Made by a program: the position numbers and the translations under genes
Shown: one piece after another, positions 17,404 through 25,397 of the stretch
Layout: each line of letters opens with the position of its first letter
How positions within the stretch are numbered: the first letter of the stretch is position 1
From: Streptomyces rimosus
GTDB lineage: Bacteria > Actinomycetota > Actinomycetes > Streptomycetales > Streptomycetaceae
Direction of reading: 5' to 3'
NCBI RefSeq assembly: GCF_008704655.1
Contig: NZ_CP023688.1
Location: 5,625,001 to 5,689,000, forward strand
Length of the DNA stretch: 64,000 nucleotides
Notes under the pieces: model-generated
Databases searched by the model: none
Told to the model about the DNA's origin: nothing
What the model saw: only the letters and a program-made list of their open reading frames with translations

Positions 17404-19944
17404 TTACTCGGCCTTGATCGCCGCCAGCATGTTCAGCTTCGCGGCCCGCCGGGCCGGCCACAGCGCGGCCAGCATGCCGACCACGGCGGCGAGCGCCAGG
17501 AAGACGCCCAGCCGGCCCCACGGCAGCACCAGCTCGTACGTGGCCATCGAGGAGCCGATCAGCTCACCGGCCGCCCAGCCGAAGAAGACGCCCAGACCGA
17601 TGCCGAGGACCCCGCCGAACAGCGCGATGACCAGCGACTCCAGTCGCACCATCCGCTTGATGCCGGACCGGTCCAGGCCGATCGCCCGCAGCATGCCGAT
17701 CTCCTGCTGCCGCTCGAAGACCGACATGGCCAGGGTGTTGACCACGCCGAGCACCGCGACGACCACGGCCATGGCGAGCAGCCCGTAGAGCATGTTCAGC
17801 ATCAGGTTGATCATCTGCGCGATGCCCTCGGACACGTCCTTCTTGTCCTGCACGGAGATCGCCGGGTTCTTGCCGAGCGTCTCGACCAGGGAGTCCTTGG
17901 TGGTCTCGGACGCGCCGCCCTTCGTCTTGACCAGCACCCGCATATCGGCGGGCTTCTTCTGGTGCGGGGTCAGCACGGAGGTGTCGACCATGATCCCGTG
18001 GAGCATGTCGTTGCCCTCGAAGACACCGGAGACGGTGAGCCGCCCCTTCCTGCCGTCCTCGAAGGTCGTCGCGAAGGACGAGCCGACCTGCCAGCCGTTC
18101 CGCTTGGCGGTGCCGCTGTCGACGACCGCCCGGTTCGCCTTCGGGGTGCCGAGCCCGTCGAGGGAGCCCGCGGTGAACTTCAGGTTCGTCAGCTCGCCGA
18201 TCGCCTTGCCGTCGACCCCGGTCAGGGACTCCGTCTCGCCGCCGATCCGGGCGGCGGCGCTGCGCAGCGGGCTGGAGGCGGTGACCTCGGGGTCGGCCGC
18301 CAGCTTCTTCGCCACGTCGGGGGAGAGCGGGCCCATGGTGGCCATGCCGACGACGTAGTCCGCCTTCAGGGCGTCCGTCGCCATCTTGTCGACGCCCTTC
18401 TGGACGCTGCCCGCGATCACGGTCAGGCCGGTGACCAGGGTGAGGCCGATCATCAGGGCGGAGGCCGTGGCGGCCGTACGGCGCGGGTTGCGCACCGCGT
18501 TCTGCCGGGCCAGCTTGCCCGAGATGCCGAAGGCGCGCAGGACGGGCGCGGCGGCCGCGATCAGCGGGCGGGACAGCAGCGGGGTCAGGACGAAGACGCC
18601 GATCAGGAGCAGTCCGGCGCCGAGCGCCATCAGGCCCTTGCCGTCGGCGCCGATCGCGGTGGCGCCCAGCACACAGGCGATGCCCGCGGCGGCGAGGACC
18701 GCGCCGATGGCGTTGCGTACCACCAGGGACTTGGTGGTGGCCGCGGCGTGCACGCTGTTCATCGCGGCGACCGGCGGGATCTTCGCGGCCCGGCGGCCCG
18801 GCAGCCAGGCGGCGAGCACCGTCACCACGACGCCGACGAGCAGCGAGGTGATGACGGTCGAGGGGGCGACGACCAGCGGGCCGTCCGGGACGCTGCCGAG
18901 GGCGCCGGTCAGCGCGCGCAGCCCGGCGCCGATGCCGATACCGGCCAGCAGGCCCGTGACGGCGGCGACCGCGCCGACCACGAACGCCTCGATGAGCACC
19001 GAGCGGGTGACCTGGCGGCGGCTGGCGCCGACCGCGCGCATCAGGGCCAGTTCCTTGGTGCGCTGGGCGACCAGCATGGTGAAGGTGTTGGCGATGATGA
19101 AGATGCCGACGAAGAGCGCGATGCCGGCGAAGACCAGCAGGCCGGTCTTCATGCCGTCCATGCTCTTGGCGATCATCTCGGCCTGGTCGTCGGCCATCTT
19201 CTTGCCGGTGACGGACTCGGCGGTGTCCGGCAGCACCTTGTCGACCGCCGACTTCAGCGCGTCCTGGGACGTGCCGGGTGCGGCCTTCACGTCGATCTCG
19301 CTGAACTCGCCGGGCTCGGCGAACAGCTTCTGCGCCGTCGCGGTGTCGAACAGCGCGAGGCTGCCGCCCGCGGCGACCGCGCCGTCGTCCGTGGTGAAGA
19401 TGCCGGAGACCTTCATCTCGCGGACCGGCCCGTCGACGGACAGCCGTACGGTGTCGCCGACCTTGTAACCGGTCTGCTCGGCGGTCCCGGAGTCCAGGGC
19501 GACCTGGCCCGGCCCCTTGGGGGCGGTGCCGGACGTGATCGGGAAGCGGGCGTCCTTGCCGTCCGGGCCGGGGTAGTAGTTGCGGCCCTTCGAGCCGGCG
19601 CCGTTGCCGGCGAGCTTGCCGCTCTTGTCGGCGATGGCGGTGAAGCCCTCGACGGTGCCGGTGGCGCCGGCCGCGCCGGGGACCTTGCCGGCCCGGTCGA
19701 GCAGCGCCTGGCTCAGCCCGGGGGCCTTGCCCGGATTGGCGTCGGCGGCGTCCGAGCGGTGTGGCTGGACGGCCACGTCCACGCCGTCGAAGCCCTTCTG
19801 GGAGCTCTTCTGCGTGGCGTCGGAGAGGGTGGAGGTGAAGACCAGGGTGCCGGAGACGAAGGCCACGCCGAGCATGACGGCGAGGACGGTCATCAGCAGC
19901 CGGGCCTTGTGCGCGAGCACATTGCGCACGGCGGTACGGAACAT
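17404..19944 (-). CDS. ABC transporter permease, FtsX/MacB type (ten-helix form)
   Basis: An 846-residue membrane protein beginning MFRTAVRNVLAHKARLLMTV with one helix. A large extracytoplasmic domain (residues ~40-240) follows, then a three-helix FtsX block (LFVGIFIIANTFTMLVAQRT, ELALMRAVGASRRQV), a second set of helices, another extracellular domain (~500-690) and a C-terminal FtsX block (EIGMLRAIGLDRSGIKRMVR). This duplicated layout is typical of actinobacterial MacB/LolC-like exporters that use the ATPase cycle for mechanical work or export of lipids or peptides. The ATPase gene lies 46 bp upstream, so the pair is an operon. The substrate is unknown. Confidence 0.9.
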   Translation of the reverse strand: MFRTAVRNVLAHKARLLMTVLAVMLGVAFVSGTLVFTSTLSDATQKSSQKGFDGVDVAVQPHRSDAADANPGKAPGLSQALLDRAGKVPGAAGATGTVEGFTAIADKSGKLAGNGAGSKGRNYYPGPDGKDARFPITSGTAPKGPGQVALDSGTAEQTGYKVGDTVRLSVDGPVREMKVSGIFTTDDGAVAAGGSLALFDTATAQKLFAEPGEFSEIDVKAAPGTSQDALKSAVDKVLPDTAESVTGKKMADDQAEMIAKSMDGMKTGLLVFAGIALFVGIFIIANTFTMLVAQRTKELALMRAVGASRRQVTRSVLIEAFVVGAVAAVTGLLAGIGIGAGLRALTGALGSVPDGPLVVAPSTVITSLLVGVVVTVLAAWLPGRRAAKIPPVAAMNSVHAAATTKSLVVRNAIGAVLAAAGIACVLGATAIGADGKGLMALGAGLLLIGVFVLTPLLSRPLIAAAAPVLRAFGISGKLARQNAVRNPRRTAATASALMIGLTLVTGLTVIAGSVQKGVDKMATDALKADYVVGMATMGPLSPDVAKKLAADPEVTASSPLRSAAARIGGETESLTGVDGKAIGELTNLKFTAGSLDGLGTPKANRAVVDSGTAKRNGWQVGSSFATTFEDGRKGRLTVSGVFEGNDMLHGIMVDTSVLTPHQKKPADMRVLVKTKGGASETTKDSLVETLGKNPAISVQDKKDVSEGIAQMINLMLNMLYGLLAMAVVVAVLGVVNTLAMSVFERQQEIGMLRAIGLDRSGIKRMVRLESLVIALFGGVLGIGLGVFFGWAAGELIGSSMATYELVLPWGRLGVFLALAAVVGMLAALWPARRAAKLNMLAAIKAE

Positions 19945-19990
19945 CGTCAGTCCTGTGGGAGAAGGGCGGTGGACGGGCTGCGGGTACCGG

Positions 19991-20770
19991 TCAGCTGACC
20001 CGGCCCCTGGCGTCGAAGCCCTTCATGCGTTCCAGCACCCGGTCGGCGGTCGGGTCGGCCATGTCGTCCACGATCCGGCCGTCGGCAAGGAAGATCACGC
20101 GGTCCGCGTAGGCCGCCGCCACCGGGTCGTGGGTCACCATCACCACGGTCTGGCCCAGTTCCCGTACGGAGTTGCGCAGAAAGCCCAGGACCTCGGCGCC
20201 GGAGCGGGAGTCGAGGTTGCCGGTGGGCTCGTCGGCGAAGATGATCTCGGGCCGCGAGGCCAGCGCGCGGGCCACCGCGACGCGCTGCTGCTGGCCGCCG
20301 GACAGCTGGCTGGGACGGTGCTTGAGGCGCCCGGACAGACCGACGGTCTCGACGACGCGGTCCAGCCACTGCCGGTCTGGCTTGCGCCCGGCGATGTCCA
20401 TCGGCAGCGTGATGTTCTCCAGCGCGGTCAGCGTGGGCAGCAGGTTGAACGCCTGGAAGATGAAGCCGATCTTGTCGCGGCGCAGCCGGGTCAGGTGCTT
20501 GTCCTTCAGGCCGTTCAGCTCGGTGTCGCCGATCAGGGCCGAGCCGCGGGATATCGCGTCCAGTCCGGCCATGCAGTGCATGAGGGTGGACTTGCCGGAG
20601 CCGGAGGGGCCCATGATCGCGGTGAACTCCGCCTGGCGGAACTCGACCGACACCTGGTCCAGCGCGACGACCTGGGTCTCGCCCTGTCCGTAGACCTTGG
20701 TGAGATCCGTGGCGCGTGCGGCCACCGTGGTGCGGGTGGCGGTGGGAACGCCGGTGCGGGGGCTGGTCAC
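19991..20770 (-). CDS. ABC transporter ATP-binding protein (MacB/LolD type)
   Basis: A 259-residue ATPase that powers the downstream permease. Motifs in order: Walker A GPSGSGKST, Q-loop FIFQAFNLLPTLTALENI, signature LSGGQQQRVAVARALA, Walker B IIFADEPTGNLD, and H-loop VTHDP. LDSRSG after Walker B and the ENITLP block place it with the LolD/MacB subfamily. Start ATG 20770 follows CAGGAGTCC. It is the first gene of a two-gene operon on the minus strand and lies ~430 bp from the divergent bldA. Confidence 0.93.
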   Translation of the reverse strand: MTSPRTGVPTATRTTVAARATDLTKVYGQGETQVVALDQVSVEFRQAEFTAIMGPSGSGKSTLMHCMAGLDAISRGSALIGDTELNGLKDKHLTRLRRDKIGFIFQAFNLLPTLTALENITLPMDIAGRKPDRQWLDRVVETVGLSGRLKHRPSQLSGGQQQRVAVARALASRPEIIFADEPTGNLDSRSGAEVLGFLRNSVRELGQTVVMVTHDPVAAAYADRVIFLADGRIVDDMADPTADRVLERMKGFDARGRVS

Positions 20771-21196
20771 GGGAAAGGACTCCTGTCGAACGTCGGAACC
20801 GTCGGGGCCGGTGGAACGCGGCCCCTTCCATCGTGGGGGAGGCCCCGGTACGGCAACGTCAGCCCGTGAGCCGGTCCTGGGGGAGCCCTGCGGGGTATCC
20901 GAACGGCCCTTCGGTCATCCCTGGGTATGACGGCGACCCTGAGGCGAAGGGCGCGGGAAGGGCGCTCGCGGGGGCGCGCGCACGGCATCGAGTTTCCGTC
21001 AATCCGGACCCGGCCGGGAGCAGGCGCCGGAACGGCGAGGGTGGGCCGCAGGCATGTGCCGAAGGCCCGTACCAACCGCTGATGACCCCTCAGTTGCCAA
21101 TAAAATAAGACAACCTCGGGAAGACGGCCCCCTGTTCAGACGGTACTGCGGGCTAGGCTCGTGCTGCCCCCTTTGAGGTGGCATGGGGGATCCCAG
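20771..21196. other. Intergenic region between ABC ATPase and bldA
   Basis: A 426-bp divergent spacer that should hold promoters for both sides. No coding pattern is visible: third-position G/C bias is absent in all frames. The only candidates are the bldA -10 at 21154-21159 and a short AT-rich stretch (AATAAAATAAGACAA, ~21098-21112) that is unusual for this genome. Confidence 0.5.
21154..21167 (+). promoter_or_regulatory. Candidate bldA -10 region
   Basis: TAGGCT plus CGTGCTGC lies ~38 nt before the tRNA 5' end, a sensible leader length for RNase P processing. It is identical to the block upstream of eno. A weak TTCAGA is the only -35 candidate and is too close. Confidence 0.4.
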
Positions 21197-21278
21197 GCCC
21201 GGATGGTGGAATGCAGACACGGCGAGCTTAAACCTCGCTGGCCTTCGGGCCGTGCCGGTTCAAGTCCGGCTCCGGGCA
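21197..21278 (+). tRNA. bldA: tRNA-Leu(UAA), the developmental tRNA BldA
   Basis: The acceptor stem GCCCGGA/TCCGGGC closes with discriminator A. The anticodon stem GCGAG/CTCGC encloses CTTAAAC, giving anticodon TAA. The long variable arm (TGGCCTTCGGGCCG) marks a class II leucine tRNA, and the T-arm CCGG-TTCAAGT-CCGG is standard. CCA is not fully encoded. In Streptomyces the UUA-reading tRNA is BldA; UUA codons are rare and concentrated in developmental and secondary-metabolism genes. The serine protease gene at 38785 in this window carries one TTA codon and is a predicted target. Confidence 0.97.
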
Positions 21279-21354
21279 CAGCACATGGCCGCCGGTGCCG
21301 CGGACCGGCCCGCCCGGCGAGCGGTCCCGGCCGGCTCCCGTCCCGGCCGTCGCG

Positions 21355-21843
21355 CTACGGCTGTTCCCGATCGTACGACCGGTGCGCGTCCCCGTCACCG
21401 GTCTTGACGTCATCGCCGTCACCGGTGTCCCGGCCGTCCCCGTCCGCGGGCCCGCCGCCGGGCGGCCAGACCGGGCGGACCTCGGCCGGTACGGCGGCCA
21501 GCGCGTGGCCGACGGTGGGGAAGCAGGCCAGCGCCTCCACGGCCCGGGTGACCAGGAGGACGTGCAGGACGCGGACGCCCAGGGAGGCGAGCAGCAGCCG
21601 CCCGTTCATCCGCCGGCACAGCCAGTCCAGGGCGAGCAGGCAGTTCAGGCCGCGGGAGTCGCAGAACCGCAGCGCGGTCAGGTCCAGCACCAGGAACCGG
21701 TGCCCGGCCGCGATCACCGCCCCGGACTCGTCCAGGAACTGCCGCTCGGCGTGCACGTCCAGTTCCCCGGCCACCCGGAGCACCGCGCACTCCTGGGCGT
21801 CGACGACCGTGGTGATCGTCAAGCGCCGCTTGCCTTGGGACAT
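21355..21843 (-). CDS. STAS-domain protein (anti-anti-sigma factor-like) with acidic tail
   Basis: A 162-residue cytoplasmic protein. Start ATG 21843 follows GGAGGAGCG. Residues ~8-115 form a STAS fold: VLRVAGELDVHAERQFLDES, FLVLDLTALRFCDSRGLNCLL with the phospho-acceptor serine (DSRGL), then LGVRVLHVLLVTRAVEAL. Such proteins release sigma factors from anti-sigma kinases when unphosphorylated. The last ~35 residues are an Asp/Gly-rich tail with a degenerate 24-bp repeat (ACCGGTGACGG twice). It lies next to the rodlin/chaplin cluster, but the partner sigma factor is not adjacent. Confidence 0.85.
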   Translation of the reverse strand: MSQGKRRLTITTVVDAQECAVLRVAGELDVHAERQFLDESGAVIAAGHRFLVLDLTALRFCDSRGLNCLLALDWLCRRMNGRLLLASLGVRVLHVLLVTRAVEALACFPTVGHALAAVPAEVRPVWPPGGGPADGDGRDTGDGDDVKTGDGDAHRSYDREQP

Positions 21844-22193
21844 CGCTCCTCCACGTGTGCGCCCGGACGGGCCGGACTCCCGGGGCGCATCCCCGCTACC
21901 GCCCAGTGTGCCGGGCGGGCCGTCCCGGCCCGCGGCGCCGGGTCCCCGGTACGGCGCGTGTGCCGCCCGGCCGCCGTCGGCGCCGGTCCGGGCGCCGGGC
22001 GGGGCCGCATTCGGCGCACCCCGAGAATGCGCGCGGCCCTGGATAGCGCAAGCATTTCCCGTGGGGAAACGCTGGTGCTGCAAATGGTCGCACTTCGGAC
22101 CCGAACAGATATATCACATGGCAGTGCGTGTTCGATCGGATGCGGCCGCGGTAGACATCCCGTGTCACATTTCTGCGCACGAGGAGAGAAAGC
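21844..22193. other. Divergent promoter region, STAS gene and small secreted-protein gene
   Basis: A 350-bp spacer. G/C-rich sequence near the STAS start gives way to a more AT-rich stretch (~22030-22180, with CAGATATATCACATGG) before the secreted-protein gene, consistent with its promoter. No coding signal is seen. Confidence 0.4.
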
Positions 22194-22484
22194 ATGCGCA
22201 AGTTCATCGGTCGTACCGCCGGCTCGGTCGCCATCGCGGCCCTTGCCATCGTTCCGCTCTCGGGCATGGCCTCCGCAGCGTCCTGGGACGACGCACCGCG
22301 CCACACCTCCGGCAGCAACTGCGCTGCCAAGTACGGCAAGTTCCACTGTGACCGCGTGCACAAGGAGCACAACGAGTACAACGACAACAAGGCGTACACG
22401 TACAACGACAACGACACGTACAAGTTCAAGTACAAGAAGAACGTCACCAAGGTCGGCCTGGCGATCGGCAACGTCGAGCAGTGA
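22194..22484 (+). CDS. Small secreted Tyr/Asn/Asp/Lys-rich protein of unknown function
   Basis: A 96-residue protein, start ATG 22194 after GAGGAGAGAA. A typical Sec signal (RKFIGRTAGSVAIAALAIVP, cleavage after GMASA) leaves a mature chain of ~68 residues. It has two cysteines (SNCAAKYGKFHCDR), which could form one disulfide, and a low-complexity charged/aromatic part (HNEYNDNKAYTYNDNDTYKF) ending KNVTKVGLAIGNVEQ. I do not recognise the family. It starts the surface-protein cluster with rodlins and a chaplin, so a role at the cell surface or in aerial growth is plausible but inferred. A strong terminator follows. Confidence 0.8.
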   Translation: MRKFIGRTAGSVAIAALAIVPLSGMASAASWDDAPRHTSGSNCAAKYGKFHCDRVHKEHNEYNDNKAYTYNDNDTYKFKYKKNVTKVGLAIGNVEQ

Positions 22485-22537
22485 ACCGGCCCCGGCAGGA
22501 CGGGCGGCACCGCGTGCCGCCGGTCCGCTGAGACCTC

Positions 22538-22566
22538 GAAAGGCCCCGCGGCGCGCGGGGCCTTTC
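22538..22566 (+). terminator. Terminator of the small secreted-protein gene
   Basis: GAAAGGCCCCGCG-GCG-CGCGGGGCCTTTC is a perfect 13-bp stem followed by TCTGTG, 54 nt after the stop. The remaining ~280 bp to 22845 is moderately AT-rich, shows no gene and presumably carries the promoter of the first rodlin. Confidence 0.85.
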
Positions 22567-22845
22567 TCTGTGCGGCACTCTGTGTGCGGCCGAATTATGA
22601 CAGCCGGTCCGGGAAAAGGCGCGGCGGGTGCCACGGTGGCGGTTTCGTTCATTTACGCGATGACGAGTGTCCGCGACCGGCGCCCGGACTTTCGAATGCC
22701 CGGCGCATCGGCCGGCCGCGTGGCAGTGCGGTGATATGTGTCTACGGTTTCGTGGCATTCGGGTGAACCGGCGAAACTGAACTGGCGGACGCGAGTTGTC
22801 CAGGACGCTCCGGAAACGGGCACTCCGCTTCGAGAAGGGTGAATC

Positions 22846-23247
22846 GTGATCAAGAAGTTCCTGGCCACGACGGCCGTAGCTGCGTCCATCGTCGGCGTCT
22901 CGGCCATGGCGGCTCCGCAGGCCATGGCGGTCGGTGACGGACGCGGAACGTCGACCGCCAACGGCAACGGCGCGGGGCAGGCTTTCGGTAACTCCGACAC
23001 CGAGGGCGACATGTCCCCGCAGCTGAGCCTGATCCAAGGCACGCTCAACAAGCCCTGCCTCGGCATCCCGATCACGAACGTGCAGAACATCGTGGCCCTG
23101 GTCAACATCGGCGTACAGGACATCCTGTCCTCCGACCAGAACCAGCAGTGTGTCGAGAACTCGACCGAGTCGCAGGGCGACCAGGCGCTGTCGCACATCA
23201 TCGACAAGCTGCCGCTGCTGTCCGAGAACGGCGTCAACAACAGCTGA
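22846..23247 (+). CDS. rdl: Rodlin (first copy)
   Basis: A 133-residue secreted protein of the rodlin family, which with chaplins forms the rodlet layer on aerial hyphae and spores. Start GTG 22846 after GAGAAGGG. The signal peptide ends PQAMA. The mature part has the family pattern: VGDGRGTSTANGNGAGQAFGN, DMSPQLSLIQGTLNKPCLGIP, NVQNIVALVNIGVQDILSSD, NQQCVENSTESQGDQALSHII and a terminal NGVNNS, with two conserved cysteines. Its C-terminal half is nearly identical to the third copy (25398) and less like the second. Confidence 0.93.
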   Translation: MIKKFLATTAVAASIVGVSAMAAPQAMAVGDGRGTSTANGNGAGQAFGNSDTEGDMSPQLSLIQGTLNKPCLGIPITNVQNIVALVNIGVQDILSSDQNQQCVENSTESQGDQALSHIIDKLPLLSENGVNNS

Positions 23248-23261
23248 GCCGGAGTGCCGTA

Positions 23262-23308
23262 AAAGGCCCGGGACGTCGGTTCTCTCCTCCTGATCGGCTC
23301 GGGCCTTT
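23262..23308 (+). terminator. Terminator of the first rodlin gene
   Basis: AAAGGCCCG (23262-23270) pairs with CGGGCCTTT (23300-23308). It lies just after the stop. Confidence 0.65.
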
Positions 23309-23528
23309 GCGCTTTGTGAAAAGCGCGCAGTTCTCGCACCCCACTCTTCTGTTCTGAACCGCGCTGAACCATACGGGCGATTCCTCGTGAAAATCTATTC
23401 CACGGGAGTTTCGTTGGCGCGGACGAATCGTTACACATATTGGTAGCGGTGTTACGGGCAATCCTGAGGGCGCCCGTGCGGCACGAAGGACGTGACCGTT
23501 TCAGACTCCGCTGCGGAAAGGGCTGAAA

Positions 23529-23762
23529 GTGAAGTACGCGAAGGTTGCCGCAGTCGCTGCTGGAACGCTCATGGCGGTCGGGGCCGCCACCCCGGCGTTC
23601 GCCGATGCGGGTACCTCGGGCGCCGCGCAGAACTCCCCCGGCGTTCTCTCCGGCAACGTCCTGCAGGTCCCGATCCACATCCCGATCAACCTCTGCGGGA
23701 ACTCGATCGACATCATCGGGCTGCTGAACCCGGCGTTCGGCAACACCTGCGTCAACGACTGA
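23529..23762 (+). CDS. chp: Short chaplin
   Basis: A 77-residue hydrophobic surfactant protein that assembles into amyloid fibrils and lets aerial hyphae break surface tension. Start GTG 23529 after GAAAGGG. The signal peptide (KYAKVAAVAAGTLMAVGAAT) ends AFADA. A single ~50-residue chaplin domain follows: AGTSGAAQNSPGVLSGNVLQ, VPIHIPINLCGNSIDIIGLL, NPAFGNTCVND. The two cysteines that form the conserved disulfide are present. There is no LAXTG sortase signal, so this is the short, non-anchored class (ChpE-like in lacking an anchor). The neighbouring gene at 23998 shares the KYAK signal peptide. Confidence 0.94.
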   Translation: MKYAKVAAVAAGTLMAVGAATPAFADAGTSGAAQNSPGVLSGNVLQVPIHIPINLCGNSIDIIGLLNPAFGNTCVND

Positions 23763-23800
23763 CGTATCGCGTCGGACGGGTAGCAGAGCATGGAGCGAAA

Positions 23801-23833
23801 GGCCCCGGCGCGCCAGCCAAGCGTGCCGGGGCC
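23801..23833 (+). terminator. Terminator of the chaplin gene
   Basis: GGCCCCGGCGCGC and GCGTGCCGGGGCC form a 13-bp stem with one mismatch over a 7-nt loop. Confidence 0.7.
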
Positions 23834-23997
23834 GGTCGCGTTCGAGGGGGCCGGGAAGCGGCGAAACGGTTGGGTTTCTCTTTCGGGCCGAAATCGTTGA
23901 AAACCAGAAGGGCGGTGGTCCGGGCAATGCCGGAAAGGTCGCGCGGCACATTGGGTTGCGATTGCCGAAAGCGCCGCTCAGGAAAGGACAGCGGAAA

Positions 23998-24306
23998 GTG
24001 AAGTACGCGAAGACTGCCGCGTTTTTGGCCGGTTCCGCCATGGCTCTGGGAGCGGCGTCCCCTGTTTTCGCCGGACCCCCGCGCCAGGGGCCGAGTTTCA
24101 GCATCAACGGTGGGATTGCGGAAGCTCTGAAGAACAAGCAGCTGGACGGCCGGCAGCTCGACCCGGTGGTAAGGACGGTCGAGGAGACTTCCAGCGACCT
24201 CCAGGATTCCCCCGCCACGCGGAAGCTGGTGCACGCCGTCGGGGATGTCGCCCAGAAGACACCGGGGCTCAAGGGTGTCGAGGTGGCCAGGGGGTCCGGA
24301 AAGTAG
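23998..24306 (+). CDS. Secreted protein with chaplin-like signal peptide, unknown mature domain
   Basis: A 102-residue protein, start GTG 23998; GGAAAGG lies 10 nt upstream. The first ~25 residues (KYAKTAAFLAGSAMALGAAS, then PVFA) closely copy the chaplin signal at 23529. The mature ~77 residues have no chaplin domain, no cysteine and no rodlin motif. They are predicted helical and charged (GGIAEALKNKQLDGRQLDPV, TRKLVHAVGDVAQKTPGLKG). It may be a chaplin gene whose mature part was replaced, or an unrelated surface protein that acquired the signal. No known family is recognised. Position between a chaplin and a rodlin suggests co-expression during aerial growth. Confidence 0.78.
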   Translation: MKYAKTAAFLAGSAMALGAASPVFAGPPRQGPSFSINGGIAEALKNKQLDGRQLDPVVRTVEETSSDLQDSPATRKLVHAVGDVAQKTPGLKGVEVARGSGK

Positions 24307-24513
24307 CCCGTTCCACGATTTGCTGCCGGTCGCGGCCGAATTCTCGGGGCGGCACGGTCAGTAAGGGACGAGCCGCTGTGCCGGCCGGTGGCACAGCTGT
24401 TCCCCTCAGTTGTGCACCACATCATTTGAGTGATGGAGCAAAACCAAGCCCGGCACACCGAGTTGTTCATACTGCCCCGGGTAAAGAGCATCCCGAAACG
24501 CGAAGGATCACAC

Positions 24514-24915
24514 ATGATCAAGAAGGCGCTGGCAACAGTAGCCACGGCTGCTTCTGTCGTAGGTATCGCGGCCGCCGCCGCCCCAGAGGCATCGGCGGTC
24601 GGTGACGCCCGTAAAATCGGCACCTACAACGGCAACGGTGCGGCCCAGGTGTACGGCAACATGTCCACGATGGGGAACATGAGCCCGCAGTTCGCGCTCA
24701 TCCAGGGCTCGTTCAACAAGCCCTGTATCGCGCTGCCGGTCCAGGACGTGCAGAACCTCGTGTCTCTGGTCAATATCGGTGTGCAGGACATCCTGTCCTC
24801 GGACCAGACCCAGACGTGTGTCGAGAACTCGTCCCAGGTCCAGGGCGACGGGCCGCTGTCGCACCTCATCGACAAGCTTCCCATCCTCTCCGTCAACGGC
24901 ACCAACAACGAGTGA
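24514..24915 (+). CDS. rdl: Rodlin (second copy, most divergent)
   Basis: A 133-residue secreted rodlin. Start ATG 24514 after GAAGGA; the longer in-frame reading from 24430 has no ribosome-binding site and no signal peptide. The signal peptide ends PEASA. The mature part keeps VGDARKIGTYNGNGAAQVYG, NMSPQFALIQGSFNKPCIAL, NLVSLVNIGVQDILSSD, TQTCVENSSQVQGDGPLSHL and NGTNNE, with both cysteines. It differs from the other two copies across the N-terminal mature half, whereas those two resemble each other closely. Confidence 0.93.
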   Translation: MIKKALATVATAASVVGIAAAAAPEASAVGDARKIGTYNGNGAAQVYGNMSTMGNMSPQFALIQGSFNKPCIALPVQDVQNLVSLVNIGVQDILSSDQTQTCVENSSQVQGDGPLSHLIDKLPILSVNGTNNE

Positions 24916-24943
24916 CGGACACCGCCGCCGCGTGAACGGCGCG

Positions 24944-24984
24944 AGGGCCCGCAATGCCGCCGGCCGGCAGCGCGGGCCCTTTTC
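24944..24984 (+). terminator. Terminator of the second rodlin gene
   Basis: AGGGCCCGC (24944-24952) pairs with GCGGGCCCT (24972-24980), with an inner TGCCG/CGGCA stem and a following T-run (TTTT). Confidence 0.85.
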
Positions 24985-25013
24985 CTGTGCCGCCGCCGGT
25001 GGCCGCACCACGG

Positions 25014-25187
25014 TCAGCCGGTCTCGTCCGGCTTCTCCAGCAACGCCCGGCGCAGGCTCATCAGGGCCTCGAAATCAGCGAGCCGGGCAAAGCGGCCGAG
25101 CAGAGTGTCGACGCCGGCATCGTCGCCGCGGCGCACCGCATCGACGATTTCCTCTTGCACGCGAGTCGCGTCCCTCGGGGCTGGCAT
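25014..25187 (-). CDS. Small conserved-looking acidic helical protein (57 aa)
   Basis: An open frame of 58 codons on the minus strand, ATG 25187 to TGA 25014, with Streptomyces-like third positions. It encodes MPAPRDATRVQEEIVDAVRR, then GDDAGVDTLLGRFARLADFE, then ALMSLRRALLEKPDETG. The pattern is amphipathic and helical with no signal peptide or cysteines, so it should be cytoplasmic. A weak AAAGGAC lies 12 nt upstream. It is antisense-oriented between two rodlin genes, and I do not recognise a family. Support comes from codon use and clean boundaries, so it could still be spurious. Confidence 0.55.
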   Translation of the reverse strand: MPAPRDATRVQEEIVDAVRRGDDAGVDTLLGRFARLADFEALMSLRRALLEKPDETG

Positions 25188-25397
25188 ACGGAAATCTTTG
25201 TCCTTTCGTTGTCCGGCGGGCCTGGGAATCGTCCCCGCCCGGTGCCGCCGAAAGCCACCCGGAAGAGTGGGACAGCGGCCCGGGAACTGGAATGTCGATC
25301 TGTTCGGGTGATGATGCGCAACTTTCCCGGCCGTGGCGGGTTGTTGCTTACAGGGCTCCCTTCGTCATGGGAGTTCATTTCCTGAAGGGGTTTCGAG

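Noticed and set aside
17311..19998. 895-codon plus-strand frame antisense to the ABC permease
   Set aside because: The product is His/Asp/Gly/Arg-rich low complexity, while the minus strand encodes a complete FtsX-type permease.
22740..25320. Shared TTCGGGTGA upstream of rodlin copies 1 and 3 as a developmental sigma-factor promoter
   Set aside because: Only nine bases match, spacing to a second element is inconsistent, and I cannot match it confidently to a known consensus.
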